DNA from: Impatiens glandulifera
Lineage: Eukaryota > Streptophyta > Magnoliopsida > Ericales > Balsaminaceae
Assembly (NCBI RefSeq): GCF_907164915.1
Contig: NC_061868.1
Location: 32,020,439-32,084,438, forward strand
Direction of reading: 5' to 3'
Length of the DNA stretch: 64,000 nt
Every line of letters begins with the position of its first letter. The first letter of the stretch is position 1. Of the stretch, positions 24,038 through 36,131 are shown one piece after another. Both the position numbers and the translations under genes were made by a program. The notes under the pieces are model-generated. The model saw only the letters and a program-made list of their open reading frames with translations, made no database searches and was not told where the DNA came from.

Positions 24038-24310
24038 AGAAAGAAAGAACAAGGGCAAAGACAAGAGAGACGAGTCCGAGGAAATCAACCCCTATCGTCT
24101 TGTTTTAGTTGATTGATTGCTAAATTCATTCATTATTCACTTTTGTACTTTGATTTCATGTATGTGTGCGTTTCTTAGTCCAACTGTAGATTTCTCATAG
24201 TCATCGTGTGTTGACTTTGAGCAAATTATTGTAAGATTTTCAGCTCTTGTACTCCTTTTATCCTTTTCGGGTCTTTTTAATTAATAGCGTAAGCTATTTC
24301 TCAAAATAAA
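24038..24310 (+). mobile_element. probable LINE 3' end
   Basis: Noncoding T-rich sequence following the DUF4283 ORF: a run of short pyrimidine-rich blocks, then AGCTCTTGTACTCC, CTTTTTAATTAAT, and an A-rich end near 24300. This resembles the 3' tail of plant L1 elements. ORF2 would normally lie between ORF1 and this tail. Confidence 0.45.
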
Positions 24311-24373
24311 AATTTATAATTCATGACACTCGTTACACATTTTTATTAAATAATTTTTTAAGGACAACCATGA

Positions 24374-24860
24374 CACTCGTTACACATTTTGATATGGAAC
24401 TTTACCAATTGGATGTCAAGAAAACGTTTCTCAATGGAGACATTGAAGAAATAGTTTATATGGTCTAGTGAGTGTACCATAAATTTCACGAAATAACTCT
24501 ATCATTTGGTTTTTAAGGTGAACTTGATGGATAATTTTGTATATCAGAAGTTCAGTGGGACTAAACACATATTTATAGTTTTATATGTGGACGAAAATTT
24601 GTTTCCCACAAAATTTTGATTGACATTAATCGGCAAAACAATTATGAGATACTTGGAAAGAACTAAAAATTAAATACTAACATATAATAGGAAATCATAT
24701 AGTTTTGAAATCATTGGGTATTTTGACTCTAATATGAGATCCACTTCAAATTACATTTTCATACTAGTTGACTGAGTTGTTTCTTTGAAAAGTGTTAAAC
24801 TAACAATTACAACTTCATCCACCATGACAGAAGAATATGTGGTATGTTATAAAAATATAT
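24374..24860 (+). pseudogene. short Copia RT/RNase H fragment
   Basis: Recognisable pieces in order: YQLDVKKTFLNGDIEEIVYM (reverse transcriptase), a VLYVDENLF segment where the YVDD box should be, then SNYIFILV and SVKLTITTSSTMTEEY (RNase H). Large internal deletions and several stops. Unrelated in detail to the Copia relic at 17738-18846. Confidence 0.75.
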
Positions 24861-25466
24861 CGCCAAATTTATTCGTTTCTCTGTCTAATCAGTTAAAACT
24901 TTCTTGCTCTGATATACTAGAACTTCAAAATTAATTTTTAAGAACTTTAGTTTCAAATATGCTATTTCACTTTTGTAGCTATTTATTTTTTAGTTTGGTT
25001 AGCTTTTAATTTGTTGTCAAGTACTTGAACAACAATAAAAAAATTATGATTATTTTTACTCTGTTTAATGACATAACACCTTATTAATATATGAGGAGTG
25101 ATATTGGGAAGGAATTTGGGAGAAGGATTTGGAAGAAAATGACGTGTCAGCACATCATTAATCAGAAAATGATAAAAAGTGAGAAAAAAAGATAGTAAAT
25201 CAGATTGCGCCACACAATTCCCTCTGCAAAATTGTTTCACATATATAAACAAAGGCAAAAACTTACTGATAATGAATCTGAGATTATATTAAAAATTCAA
25301 TGAAGCTTGGGGTCCAAAATACAATTATCTTCTTTAATCTCTCTCTTTCTACTCATCTGTTGAGTGTTGACTTGTCAGTCTTCACGTAATATGTCCCTGC
25401 TTCTGTTACTTCAGCTCTAGCTTAGCTTGATTCCTGAAACCCAGATTTGCTTGCAGAAGTATAAAC
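24861..25466. other. upstream region of ALY; includes a small dispersed repeat
   Basis: AT-rich. About 25093-25240 is an inverted relative of the repeat at 13995-14130 (shared GAGGAGT, GGAATTTGGG and GATTGCGNCACA). The final 100 bases before the ATG are pyrimidine-rich, as expected for a plant 5' leader. Confidence 0.5.
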
Positions 25467-26763
25467 ATGTCGAATCTGGACAAGTCTCTCGACGATCTCA
25501 TAAATATGAGTAAAAAATCTGAAGGAGGCCGAGCACGAAACTCCGTCGGTCCTGGTCCATCTCGCCGTCACCATAATCTCACCTCAAACCGCGCTGCTCC
25601 ATACTCCATTAGACAGGTTCTTATTTATGTTTGTAATTCGGCCACAGAATCTGTTGGATGGCGGTGATATGAATTAGAGTTGCTTACGAGAGGTTGAAAA
25701 ACTGCAGGTTGTAGCCCCAGACACGTCGAATCTGCAGCAACACGATATGTTTGCCGGCCGTGTATCTTCAATAGAGACCGGCACGAAGCTCTTAATATCT
25801 AACCTGGATTATGGAGTCACTGACGAGGATATCAAAGTAAGATCTTAACTTTGTATGTTTTAGAAGCTTATTATGACCTAAATTGAACATTGTGAAAGAA
25901 TTGATGTTTCTTTTATGAAATGCTTGTTCTGGGTCTGTTTTATTTAAGAAGACTCTCTGACTTGCAGGAACTTTTTGGTGTGGTTGGTGAAGTGAAAGGG
26001 TATTCAATAGATTATGATAAAAGTGGAAGATCAAAGGTATCATAATCTGTTGACATTGTTTGTGACATGTGAATTATCATATATTTGGTTAAGAAATAAG
26101 AGGAAACAAACAGAAATATTGTTTCTTTCGTTCATTCTATCAGGGAACTGGTGAAGTAGTATTCTCACGACGAAGAGATGCTGAAGAAGCAGTGAAGAGA
26201 TACAATGATGTTCAACTTGATGGAAAGCATATGAAAATTGAGATTGTACTAGGAACAAATCTTCCTGCTGCCATGCTCTTCCATGGAAACCATCAAAGTA
26301 CAACTGCACCAACAAGGTCAAAATCTCACAACTCACCTCTTCTTGTATTGGTTGCAGCTCCTATTGAAAACTGATACTCTTTTTTTCTTTTAGTTTGGCA
26401 TCATGATCTAGATTATAGATTGATCTTTTGCAAACATATTAGAGTTAGTATATTTTTCAGTATTCATTAGCATCTCAATGTTTTGTGAAACATGAATTTG
26501 TTACTTTAAATCAATACCACCATCCTTAATTTTGTTATTTTCATAAATGCAGGAATCATGTAAGACCAATTGACACGAGAAGGCATCAGAATGGTGTTGG
26601 AAGATCTATGAGAGGTCGAGAAGGAGGACGAGGACGGGGAAGAGGTAATCGTAAGGAGAAGATGTCAGCTGAAGAACTGGATGCTGACTTGGACAATTAT
26701 TATGAGAAAGCAGCAGCCCAAGAAATACTACTTGAAGAAGACTATAATAATATTAATAATTAA
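25467..26763 (+). CDS. ALY: ALY/REF (THO4-type) mRNA export adaptor, five exons
   Basis: Coding exons are 25467-25616, 25708-25836, 25968-26036, 26144-26316 and 26553-26763, all with GT-AG borders, giving 243 residues. ALY/REF proteins bind mRNA as part of TREX in the nucleus and hand it to the export receptor. The sequence shows the family layout: an N-terminal UAP56-binding motif (LDKSLDDLI, residues 4-12), a basic Arg-rich variable region, a central RRM from about residue 70 with RNP2-like LLISNLDYGV and RNP1-like KGTGEVVFS, an Arg/Gly-rich box (GREGGRGRGRGNR), and a C-terminal UAP56-binding motif (SAEELDADLDNYY). The length matches plant ALY1-ALY4. The particular paralogue cannot be named. 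All exons are intact, so this is likely a working gene. Confidence 0.93.
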
Positions 26764-27679
26764 ACTAACTTGATTTCTCAACGAGGTGAGAGTTCAACCA
26801 TTGGGTCCATTGGTGCTTGACAAGGTATATTGTTGTTTGCAAATAGTTTCAAAAGTTTGGATTATGTTTATGACTGGAAATTTGTGCTTATATTGTTGTT
26901 ATTGATTATCATTTGGATAATGATTTAGAGAAGACCAATTTATATTTCATTCAATTTTTATCATACACTTGGTTTTCTTTTTGACAAATGGTGAACCTTA
27001 TTTAAAATAAAATAAACTCAAAAGTTTCTTTGCAAAGCATTTGAAAAATAAAAATAAAAATTGATTTCACATAATCAATTAAATCAAAGATAAATCCATT
27101 TTAAATACAAATAACATTAATTATAATTTGAAAAATAATGTCAATTTTAGGGACAAAGTTAGTTATAAAATGTGCTAAATTTATTCTTTAAATATTAAAA
27201 TTGTATCTATATGTACAAATTTGAGAGTATGTGTCAAATGAATTAAAATATTTTATATGTGGTAAAATTATTCATTTAAGTTCTTGTCACATCATATTCT
27301 TGTGTAGTTTTGCAACTTCACATTATTTCAAACAAACAAAATATTAACCTTTATCCTAACCTACCCTATTACCCCGAATTCTTTTTCACTTTTTTCCAAT
27401 CAGCTAAAACTAACTTGAGCGACAACAATGCCTTGAACGATCACTCCAACCAATAAGCCAATTTGAACCAAGATTCATAAAATTAAATTAAGATTTCACA
27501 AGTTTCTGACTTCCCGACCTCTGACATAATCACAAGTTATTTGAGAGAAGCAACAACTTGGTCAAATTCTGCAACTCGAATATCCTTTAGGAATTGAACC
27601 TCAATAAATTCTACAAGAGATTCATCATATCAAGATTTCAAGATGTCAACTTTAGAAGATTGTTACGATTCCATCCAAC
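26764..27679. other. AT-rich intergenic DNA 3' of ALY
   Basis: Contains the ALY 3' untranslated region and then featureless AT-rich DNA. From about 27660 the sequence begins to resemble the LRR-kinase fragment that follows. Confidence 0.5.
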
Positions 27680-28130
27680 CCGTGATTTGATTAGTATCGA
27701 GCTCAGGGATTTGCTAGAGATCTGGTTGACACTCAATTGAAGTTCCTCAAACTTTGTTAAGTTCTGATCAAATTCTTCTAGACGAGCATTGGAATCGTCC
27801 CCAAAAATATTAAGTCCATTTTCATATAAGTAATTCTATGTAAAGAGGTGCAGTCATCTGGCCTAAGAGAAGAGTTGTGTAAAGAGTAATAGTCTCCAAC
27901 TTTCTCGCAGACTGCTAATAGCTAAGAAACTGGAAATACTCAGTTTTAGAAAGTCCAATCAGTACTAAATTAGTACAATTTCCAATCTCTTCAGGAACAT
28001 AGTTTTGAAGGTTTTTGTTTTCACCGATTACCTATAACTTCAATAAATCCATTCAGCTGATTATCATATAAGAATAAGTTATCTCAAGACTGTTAAACTG
28101 AACATTCTAGTCTATTCGAATTAAGGTATA
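27680..28130 (-). pseudogene. LRR receptor-kinase fragment (copy 1)
   Basis: Minus-strand remains of leucine-rich repeats: PEEIGNCTNL, LIGLSKT, then YLYENGLN and FEELQLSVNQIS, in the order seen in plant subfamily XI LRR receptor kinases (the RGF-receptor/PXY-like group). The frame is broken repeatedly. No signal peptide, membrane segment or kinase domain is present. It lies 3' of histone H4 on the same strand. The same arrangement recurs inverted at 53660-54110, so fragment and histone gene were duplicated together. Confidence 0.7.
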
Positions 28131-28700
28131 AATCTTCCAGATTCAATAATAAGGTATAGATCTTCCCCGTTCAATAATACAAAGAATTTCACCCTATTGC
28201 ATTCTGCCGGTTGAATTTGGTAGATAAAAGGTGAAAAGAAGGGAATGGGATTATAGGGTATTGTATAGGTTTTGCCATTTCTAAAACAATCCAGGTTCAT
28301 AGCCAACAAATTTGATACCACAATTATTCTAAGACAGAACTAAAACCAAATCGAACTGAACTCATAACCCATCAAACACCAAACTGTTAAATCATCGGCC
28401 TCCTATTGATTAGAGATTTTGTCACTAAAAATTGCAATTTATCAGTTTCATATGCAGAAAGATGCAATTATGTTTGAACATTTATGATGGTTTAAACTGA
28501 AATTATCCATTTCAGAGGTACTCATAACATTAAACTGAAATCTCAATGCACAAAAGAAAGGTCATGAGATTAGGAGGAATAAGTAGAAACTTTATATAAA
28601 TAATGTAAATATAAATCGATTTCCACTGAATCAAACTTGATAACATCTACATGAGAAAAGGAAACCCTAGAAAAGAAGAGAATGAAGCAAGCAAGCAAGA

Positions 28701-29166
<466 letters not shown>

Positions 29167-29480
29167 GATTGGGCTTAAACAAATCGCAACCGTTGATTAG
29201 TTTATATGGATGGCCAGATGATCGCGATCTATAAGCGTATTGGATCGTGGTTTTTTTGTTTTAGTTTTGGTTATTGGTTTGAATTTCCCATCCTCGCGCC
29301 TTTTTTCCGCTCAAAATTTGTTTTGGAACTTAACATTATAAATATTTTAAATAATAATCAATTAATTCATAAATAATTACATTCAACCAAAATTTTATTT
29401 AAACATTGTAAATGTGATTTTTTTTTATTTTCTTTTTACTATGAAAAGAGAAACTAATTTATATAAAAGGTGAATTCAAA

Positions 29481-31106
29481 ATAAGGTTCAAATACGGCAA
29501 CAAATAAAATGAAAAATAGAGAACCAAATAGTAAATACAAATAAAACCACCAGTACCAACAATAAAAAAAAAAAAATAAATAATAATAATAAGAGTTTTC
29601 TTTATTTTTATTAGAATGATATCACAACTTAAACTTTATAATTCCCAAAAATATATAAAAAAAAATGTTAAATGACTTTTATATTTTTCTTGACCTATAT
29701 AAAATTTAATTTCAAATTTAGGTAATTTCAGATTTTGACACTTCTTCCATCTCAAATAAAAGATAGGTAAATTTATCCTTAACTTTTATAACTACGTCTT
29801 ATTATCATGAATGCCTTATAAGCATGTTTTTAGACAAAATGGGCATGACCCATTAAACGTAAGTTGTAATTTAGTTTAGACAAAATTTAAATAAACTATA
29901 ATGTAAAGTTGTTTTTGGAGTAAAGATCGGTTATTTTGGACGGGCGTGTGAACCTTAGCATGTTCATATCTTTCTTTCGTGTGTTTCCGAGAGGAATTCG
30001 ATCTCTTTAATCTCGGGATACCACCTAAATAATTGGGGTCAAAGAGTCAAATTGGTCGGGAAGAAAGAGTCTGAGGTCGGATTAGACGACATAGGGATCT
30101 CTCTTCGTTAGCCCTTCTCACGCAACTATAAGACAGACAGAGGGGTGGCCTAGAGCACTTCATAGGCTTATAAACAATGCGTAGTCAAAAACAAACCGCG
30201 TATGAACCCTGATTCTCTTTCTTTTTCTTGGTCTTTTTCAATCTCATAACTTCTTCCATTTTCCTTATCGGATGATAGATACGAAGTGAATAAGCTAAAG
30301 AAGATGACCGAAAGCGCCAATACATTTTTCTACACGTAACCAAGCACTAGACCCAAAAGAATTTCTTAAACTTTTATTTCCTAATTTAAAAAAAAAAATA
30401 GCAAATAAGGTGCCACCTATTTTGAGTCAAACACATCCTTTTTGAGGATTCATTCGAACACACACGCACTATCCTTAAAATTCATCATCCTTACACTTAT
30501 GAATCGAGAAGAAGGCAAGACATGGAGCCAAAATATGTCTCGAATGAATTTATCGGGATGAGACATTTTTAAATGCGTATAGAAATTGGTGACTCTATTA
30601 GAGACTAAGATGCTTAACTCAAAACAAACCATATAGTTTTTATTGACATTACATTACACTAAAAAAATATCTAATAAGAGGGTGTAAAACACAAATTTTG
30701 CTTGCTTAGTTGCATATGGGCATAGGGCCATTTGCTTGAAGGTATCATAAGAGTGTGTATTGTGCGACATCACTCTTGCACCTATTGATTATATGATAAG
30801 ATGTGCCAACAATACTTGGTGATCTCATAGCAGAGCGATGTTGCGTGAGGAAATACCAAAGAAAAAACATGGGTTAACTGCTTCTTCTATTGTGGACTGC
30901 TCGTTTAGGGTCATGTTTGCGGTAGTGAAGATATCTCAATTTAAAGGGTGCTCACTTACATCGGAGACAGAGGAGAGAGCCTCTTGCTCCTCCATATCTC
31001 TTCAGCAAAAGGAAATCAGATGTAAACAAACAAAGTAAAAATCAGTATAAGAATATAAATATGTAAGAGCAAACTGATGATACTGCAAAATTTCAAGTTA
31101 ATTCAC
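29481..31106. other. noncoding DNA with a dispersed repeat
   Basis: No gene seen. About 29690-29890 and 30290-30370 match 62640-62960 in the same orientation (shared blocks include CTTCTTCC, GGGCATGAC-like sequence and GTAACCAA(A/G)CACTAGACC), the first copy being interrupted by about 400 bases. The rest looks like decayed retroelement DNA. The minus-strand ORF 30450-30632 and plus-strand ORF 30838-31038 are not supported as genes. Confidence 0.5.
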
Positions 31107-31724
31107 CTCAGCTACAAAGCTTGGGAAGAAGTAAGACATATGGTACATGATTTGATATGATAACTCCAGGTCTTTCAATGTCTTCAGCTTGATTTTTACA
31201 ATCTCCATGCTTAATTATGTGAAGAAAACAATGATGGTGAGGAATAATTAAGAAGAGACTATCAAAACCATCTCAATATATATACCTCTTGATGAAGAGG
31301 AATTTCTTTGTTCCAGTAAAATCCCATAGCAAAAAGAATAGCCCTAGAGAGGAACTTTTCAGACCTGATAATCACAGCCCTCCTCCATCCACACATATGC
31401 GCATAATCTTCATGTTCATCCGCTCGATTTGGAGACGAAAACATAGTGCAAATCCGACAAATCACGTAATAAACAATCAACATCAAGAGTGTGACTAGCA
31501 CAACTCCAATGAGTATCTTCTCCGTCAGCGGCAGCTCGCCGAGACCCATTGTTCCATACACATCGTTCTGTACATACATAAGCAACAAATTTCTTCTCCA
31601 ACTCCTCGATAGTCTCGGAAGGCGGTGGCGCAGGGTTCGTAGATTCCGGATTGCGGTTAGATTTAAGGAGCGGACGGTCGTCTTCATCTGGCGGCGGTGG
31701 TTTACGATTAGTTACAGAAATCAC
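31107..31724 (-). pseudogene. LPEAT1-like lysophospholipid acyltransferase, truncated pseudogene
   Basis: Exon 1 (31724-31286) matches the N-terminus of plant LPEAT1: EDDRPLLKS, IEELEKKFVAY, DVYGTMGLGELPLTEKI, a membrane segment, then EDYAHMCGWRRAVIIRSEKFLSR. Exon 2 (31209-31107) gives ERPGVIISNH and, after a frameshift, YHMSYFFPSFVAE. LPEAT1 re-acylates lysophosphatidylethanolamine in the ER. Defects: no ATG at the expected start (GTG instead), a 4-base tandem duplication (TGTA) shifting the frame after KKFVAYV, a short deletion in the membrane segment, loss of bases after SNH, and no trace of the exons with the catalytic and PEGT motifs. It is a dead 5' fragment, perhaps carried by the CACTA-like end at 32240. 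Confidence 0.8.
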
Positions 31725-32019
31725 TTTTCAAAATGTATACATATCATCATCTCCTTGCGTCAATAATTCTTCGATCAATAGAGAAATTTAAGAGATTGAA
31801 ATCATACCTCAATCAACCCATATAACATGAGAAAGAGAACATTCCCAAAAAGATCTCCACATTCATATGCAGCGTCGGATTAAAGAAATCAAAGTTAGTG
31901 TCCATATCAAACAAATCAGCTTACCTTAAGCTTTTTTGCAGTCATGGTAGGTCCACGAGATCTCCGTTTTGATGAACATATAGTCAACAGATGAGCTTCT
32001 TCTGAAATATAATGATCCG

Positions 32020-32240
32020 GCGGTGGCAAAGTTTCAGTAACGAATACAACGGTTACTATTATATATTTTTATCTTTTTCTAATAGTCGTTACTGATACTA
32101 TACATCAATAACGACAATATAACGCTGTTACAGATATATTAATATTTGTAACGGCTATTTAGAGTCGTTACAGATATTAATATATTAGATCCGTAACAGC
32201 TTACTAACTTTCATTATAAAAAACATTTTTTTTACTAGTG
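32020..32240. mobile_element. right end of a second CACTA-like element
   Basis: Terminates in TTTTTTTTACTAGTG at 32240, the same terminus as the CACTA at 32741-36359. Just inside lie several inverted GTCGTTAC / GTAACGGC motifs (for example near 32040-32065, 32090-32150 and 32155-32210), resembling CACTA subterminal repeats. A left end was not established; CACTAAAAAAAT near 30658 is a weak candidate but lacks the GTTAC motifs. Confidence 0.5.
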
Positions 32241-32757
32241 ATAAAGTATCATTTTTTCTTCTTTGTTTGGACAGACTAAATAATAGTGAGTTTGAATAAT
32301 GATGGACGAATCCATGAATGGTGGTAACAACAACAACCCTAATAATAGTCTTTCCTCAAAGAAACGATTACATTGGACACACGAGCTTCACGAACATTTT
32401 GTTAAAGTTGTTGCTCAATTGGGCGACCCAAATCGTGAGTTAAATTAAATATCATTCATTTTTACTGTTTTTTACGGATTTTAATGTAGTTTTTCTTGTA
32501 AGTGTTACTCCAAAAGGTGTTCTTAGAATGATGGGAGTGCAAGGCTTACTATAGCAGTGGGCTTCAAATCACAAAAGCGTTGAAGCTACAGATGGAAGTG
32601 CAAAAAGGGCTTCATGAGCAATTAGAGGTGCAGAAGCCCAAGGAAAGTATTTAAAAAAAATAATTGAAGAGCAACAAAGACGCATTGGAGTCCTATCTGA
32701 AGTAGTAGATGAAAAAATCTCAGCCATGGAATCAAATAAACACTAGTAAAAAAGACC

Positions 32758-33035
32758 ATATAGCGATTGGTAAACCAATCGCTATTAACCTCCAAACCAA
32801 ACGTTATAGGCCTATAGCGATTGGTCATGTACCAATCGTTCTCAATCGACAGAATTTACTCGTTGTTGCATAATTTGGCAACGGCGATTGGTAAATAATC
32901 AATCGTTATAGATATGTCTATAACGATTGGTGTAATAACCAATCGATACTACATAAATCATATAGCGATTGGTACGGCGATTGGTATTTTAACTGTGGGA
33001 AACGGCGATCGGTATTTTAACCAATCGCCATAGAC
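32758..33035. repeat. CACTA left subterminal repeats
   Basis: Tandem-like palindromes of ATAGCGATTGGT with ACCAATCGCTAT, at about 32760-32786, 32814-32842, 32881-32912, 32930-32960, 32972-32990 and 33000-33030. In CACTA elements such motifs are the transposase binding sites. Confidence 0.85.
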
Positions 33036-33375
33036 ATTTATATTTTTATTTAAAAAAAAAAACTGTTTGGTCATTTAACCCAAAATAACCCGAAATAAAA
33101 CAAGCACTTAAATTATCCAAACTCATACCTAGAAAAAGAACACTAATAAAAAAAACAAGGCAAAGGTAAGCCATATATAAAGATTAACTCACCTGATACA
33201 TATGCTTCAATACCACAAGACAATAAAGAACAGTGTAAAAAAAAATTATATACATCTTGATCAATTTCTTTCTCTTGTTTTTCCCTTCACCTGGTGGTAC
33301 TCACATCTTAATCCACTATTTTTGTACAAAGCTGGTCAAGGAAAGCCCTGGCACATACTGTTTCTGTTTGTTTGT

Positions 33376-35036
33376 CTATATATCTCTGTCTTCCTCCTGA
33401 CATTTTAGAATCTTCATCAAACAATACAAGCAGACAAAATCTAGACAAAATATTTCCTCATAATTCTTGTCAGAAATGCAGTGACCACAATTTATGCACC
33501 TTGTAATACAAAAGAGACAAGCTTTACATAATTGAGCACTAGATCCTTGACAACTCTCTGCAGGGCAATCATAGACCTGTCTAAATTTCTGGCACCCTGG
33601 GCATTTCTCAATATCAATAGGCCGATCATCAGTGCAAGACAAGTATAAGTTCCCAGCACCGTAGAACCGAGGCTTGTAGGAAGCAACCTGCTTTTTGTGA
33701 TCAATATTTAGTAACAAGTTTAGCTCATCAAATTGGTCCTGTGTAACAATCTGAACATTGCCTACACTAAGTTGCTTTATTCCAGGGAAGCCTAAGGACT
33801 TGAAGGACTTTAAGCAACACAAGATACTTTCCATGTCGAGTCTCACGCAACCAGGAATGCTAAGCTATATTTGGAAGAGAAAATCAGTGAGTTTCGCTAC
33901 ATAACCAAAAGAAGATAATATAACCTCCAATTTCAATAAAGAAAATGTAAAAACAATCAGCCAGGATAATACATATGTTTGATAAGGGTATTTTAGAATT
34001 TAAATTCCATTTCTTATTACAATTCAATTCCTTATTTTTGGAAAAGTGGAAGAATTATTAATATTAAGAATTTTCCATCATAGTTTATATGTACCACCAA
34101 AAAAAACAAAATAGGAACCAGACCCCCAATGCAAACTATATTCCAATTAAACCCAAGCAAGCATGACCTAAAGGTTAATCACATATTTGAAGCATAACTA
34201 CATAAAGAAAATGGAATAGGAATTCAAAGAATTATAGACTCACTAACCTTTATCAGCCCTGGGTTGCTTTCAAGCACTAGCCTCAAACCACCAACAGTTA
34301 TTCTAGTACATTGTACAAGTCTCATGCATTGAAGATTTCCTCGTGCCCTACTAGTCAACTATAATAAATTATCATCAGTGAGCCTGGTGTTCAATGTCCG
34401 GTCTATGTGAATACAGTTCCAAAGACGAGAACTGTTTCGAATAGTATCGCAAAAACATTTGCTAACACTTTGAATATTAAGAAGATCTCTGACACCAAGG
34501 TAACCAAGTATAGTAAACAATACATCAGGTGGACAATCCTCGAAATAATTTTTACCAGCACAATTAATCGATGACCACCCTTCACATTCGTTATTAGGTT
34601 CATCATCCCGATATTTCTCGTAGCCATAATACATCACCTCTTCTATGTTATCACCCATTACCGGATCACCATCAGATAGTGCTATCCCTAATCCTACAAG
34701 AAACTCCATTGATATTTCATTAACCTCCTCCAATTCTCTATATAAGAATTCGTCCTCCCCTAGTTCCATCTCAATATCATCACAAATAAACCCCAGAGAA
34801 TCCATTTCCATATCAAAAACTTCAGTAAAAGTATAGATAAAATCCATACCAAAAGGATCAGCTGGAAGCAAATCGAGAATATCATTGGATAATCTCTCTG
34901 ATCTCTCAAGTAGGTATCCCATGGTATTATCTATTTCAAATCTAAAACTCGTATTATTATTATCCTGAAAACCATCAGGATTCTGATTTAAACAATCCTC
35001 CTCCGCACTCATCTTAATTGTTGAACAGAAACTCAT
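33376..35036 (-). pseudogene. SKIP14-like F-box protein gene captured in the CACTA
   Basis: Two exons: 35036-34248 and 33864-33376, joined by a GT-AG intron, coding about 430 residues. SKIP14-type proteins are F-box/LRR-like subunits proposed to recruit substrates to SCF ubiquitin ligases. Visible features: LLPADPFGMD near residue 60 (typical of SKIP14), an F-box-like region PPDVLFTILGYLGVRDLLNI, then HIDRTLN, LVQCTRITVGGLRLVLES, a leucine-rich part, and a Cys-rich C-terminus (CPGCQKF, YDCPAESCQG, CKACLFCITRCINCGHC). One in-frame TAG (34361-34359) after LTDDNLL interrupts exon 1, where Gln is likely in relatives. Apart from that the frame is open, so the copy is recent or partly conserved. 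Upstream sequence in the element (35040-35960) is a chimeric leader including tubulin DNA. Confidence 0.85.
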
Positions 35037-35879
35037 TGCGTCATCAACATATACCTAGAGCAAGGAATAATATGCAAGAAACCGATGTGTATGTGACGGA
35101 CACGCAATGTGAGGAAAAAGCTACATGGAAAACACTCAATTATATGATTGATAGCCAAAATACATCACAATGTCCAGCCTCCTCCTTAGGAGGAACCTAG
35201 AAGAAACGAAATGAAAATAAAGGAATAAGATAAAGAATATAAACATAATATATTATAAGGAGTTTGAGATCAGAATCAGATTACCTGTAGAAAGTGGCGA
35301 GATATTTCAATCGAGGATAAACAAACTGAAAAGGGAAATGGTGAGGAGAACGGAGAAAGTAACAGATGATTCAAGCGGAAGTAGTAACTGTAGCGGCAGT
35401 AATCTGAAGAATTCGTTCGTTCAATCTGTGAGCCAACAATGGATGGAAAAACCGATGATGATGATGAAGATGATGAAGAGAGGATAAAAGTAGAATGATG
35501 GAATGACAAAAGAAATTACTAAATACTAGATGAGCTGGTGAGCTCTTGAGGCTCTTTATATGGTTCCATTCCTCCGTTTCTACTCAGTTTATGATCATTT
35601 CTTTATGTTTTCATTTTGATTCCCTTCAGAGATCTACAACAGACCAAATCCATCAGATCGAAAGTGACCGAAGTTTTACCTTGCGATAAGGAATATCTAG
35701 CCACTGTAATTAGCAACGGATACTAAAGTTAGCAAAAGAAGAAGAAAGACGAAATCGATGACAAATGCAAGAAAGAAAGAAAGGAATGAGATGAAAATCG
35801 AAATGCAAACCATCGGTATCGAGGAGGCTTCTGCTTCAACTTTTCCCTGAGAGAAGTGACATTCTCCACAGCAGTTAGT

Positions 35880-35962
35880 CTGGATTCCATGTTCGAGATA
35901 GTAAAGTTCCCATCAAGAGACAGTAAAACTTGTCTGATGTGAATGCTGATGATTTCCCTCAT
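35880..35962 (-). pseudogene. alpha-tubulin first-exon fragment inside the CACTA
   Basis: The minus strand begins MREIISIHI, the invariant alpha-tubulin N-terminus. After a short deletion and frameshift it continues WELYYLEHGIQ, which is the tubulin sequence expected about ten residues further on. The similarity stops at 35880 after GIQ. About 100 codons' worth of non-tubulin sequence separates it from the F-box gene start at 35036. It shows that the transposon picked up pieces from at least two unrelated host loci, and that a tubulin promoter/leader piece may now lie upstream of the F-box gene. Confidence 0.75.
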
Positions 35963-36082
35963 TTTCTTCTCCGATCGATTAAGCAAAAACCTGAAACCCT
36001 ACCGCTTTGAATCGATGTGTGCGGCGATTCTTTTTAGAGAGAACTCTTCTCTCCTCTAGTGAACTCTTTTATTTCTTTTTCT

Positions 36083-36088
36083 TTTTTT

Positions 36089-36130
<42 letters not shown>
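36083..36130. repeat. poly-T tract (~45 T)
   Basis: A long T homopolymer near the right end of the CACTA element, preceded by a T-rich stretch from 36063. On the minus strand it is poly-A. Confidence 0.9.

Positions 36131-36131
<1 letters not shown>

Noticed and set aside
30657..30680. CACTAAAAAAAT as the left end of the second CACTA
   Set aside because: It lacks the GT of the partner terminus, there is no matching 3-bp duplication, and no GTTAC subterminal motifs follow; kept only as a weak candidate.
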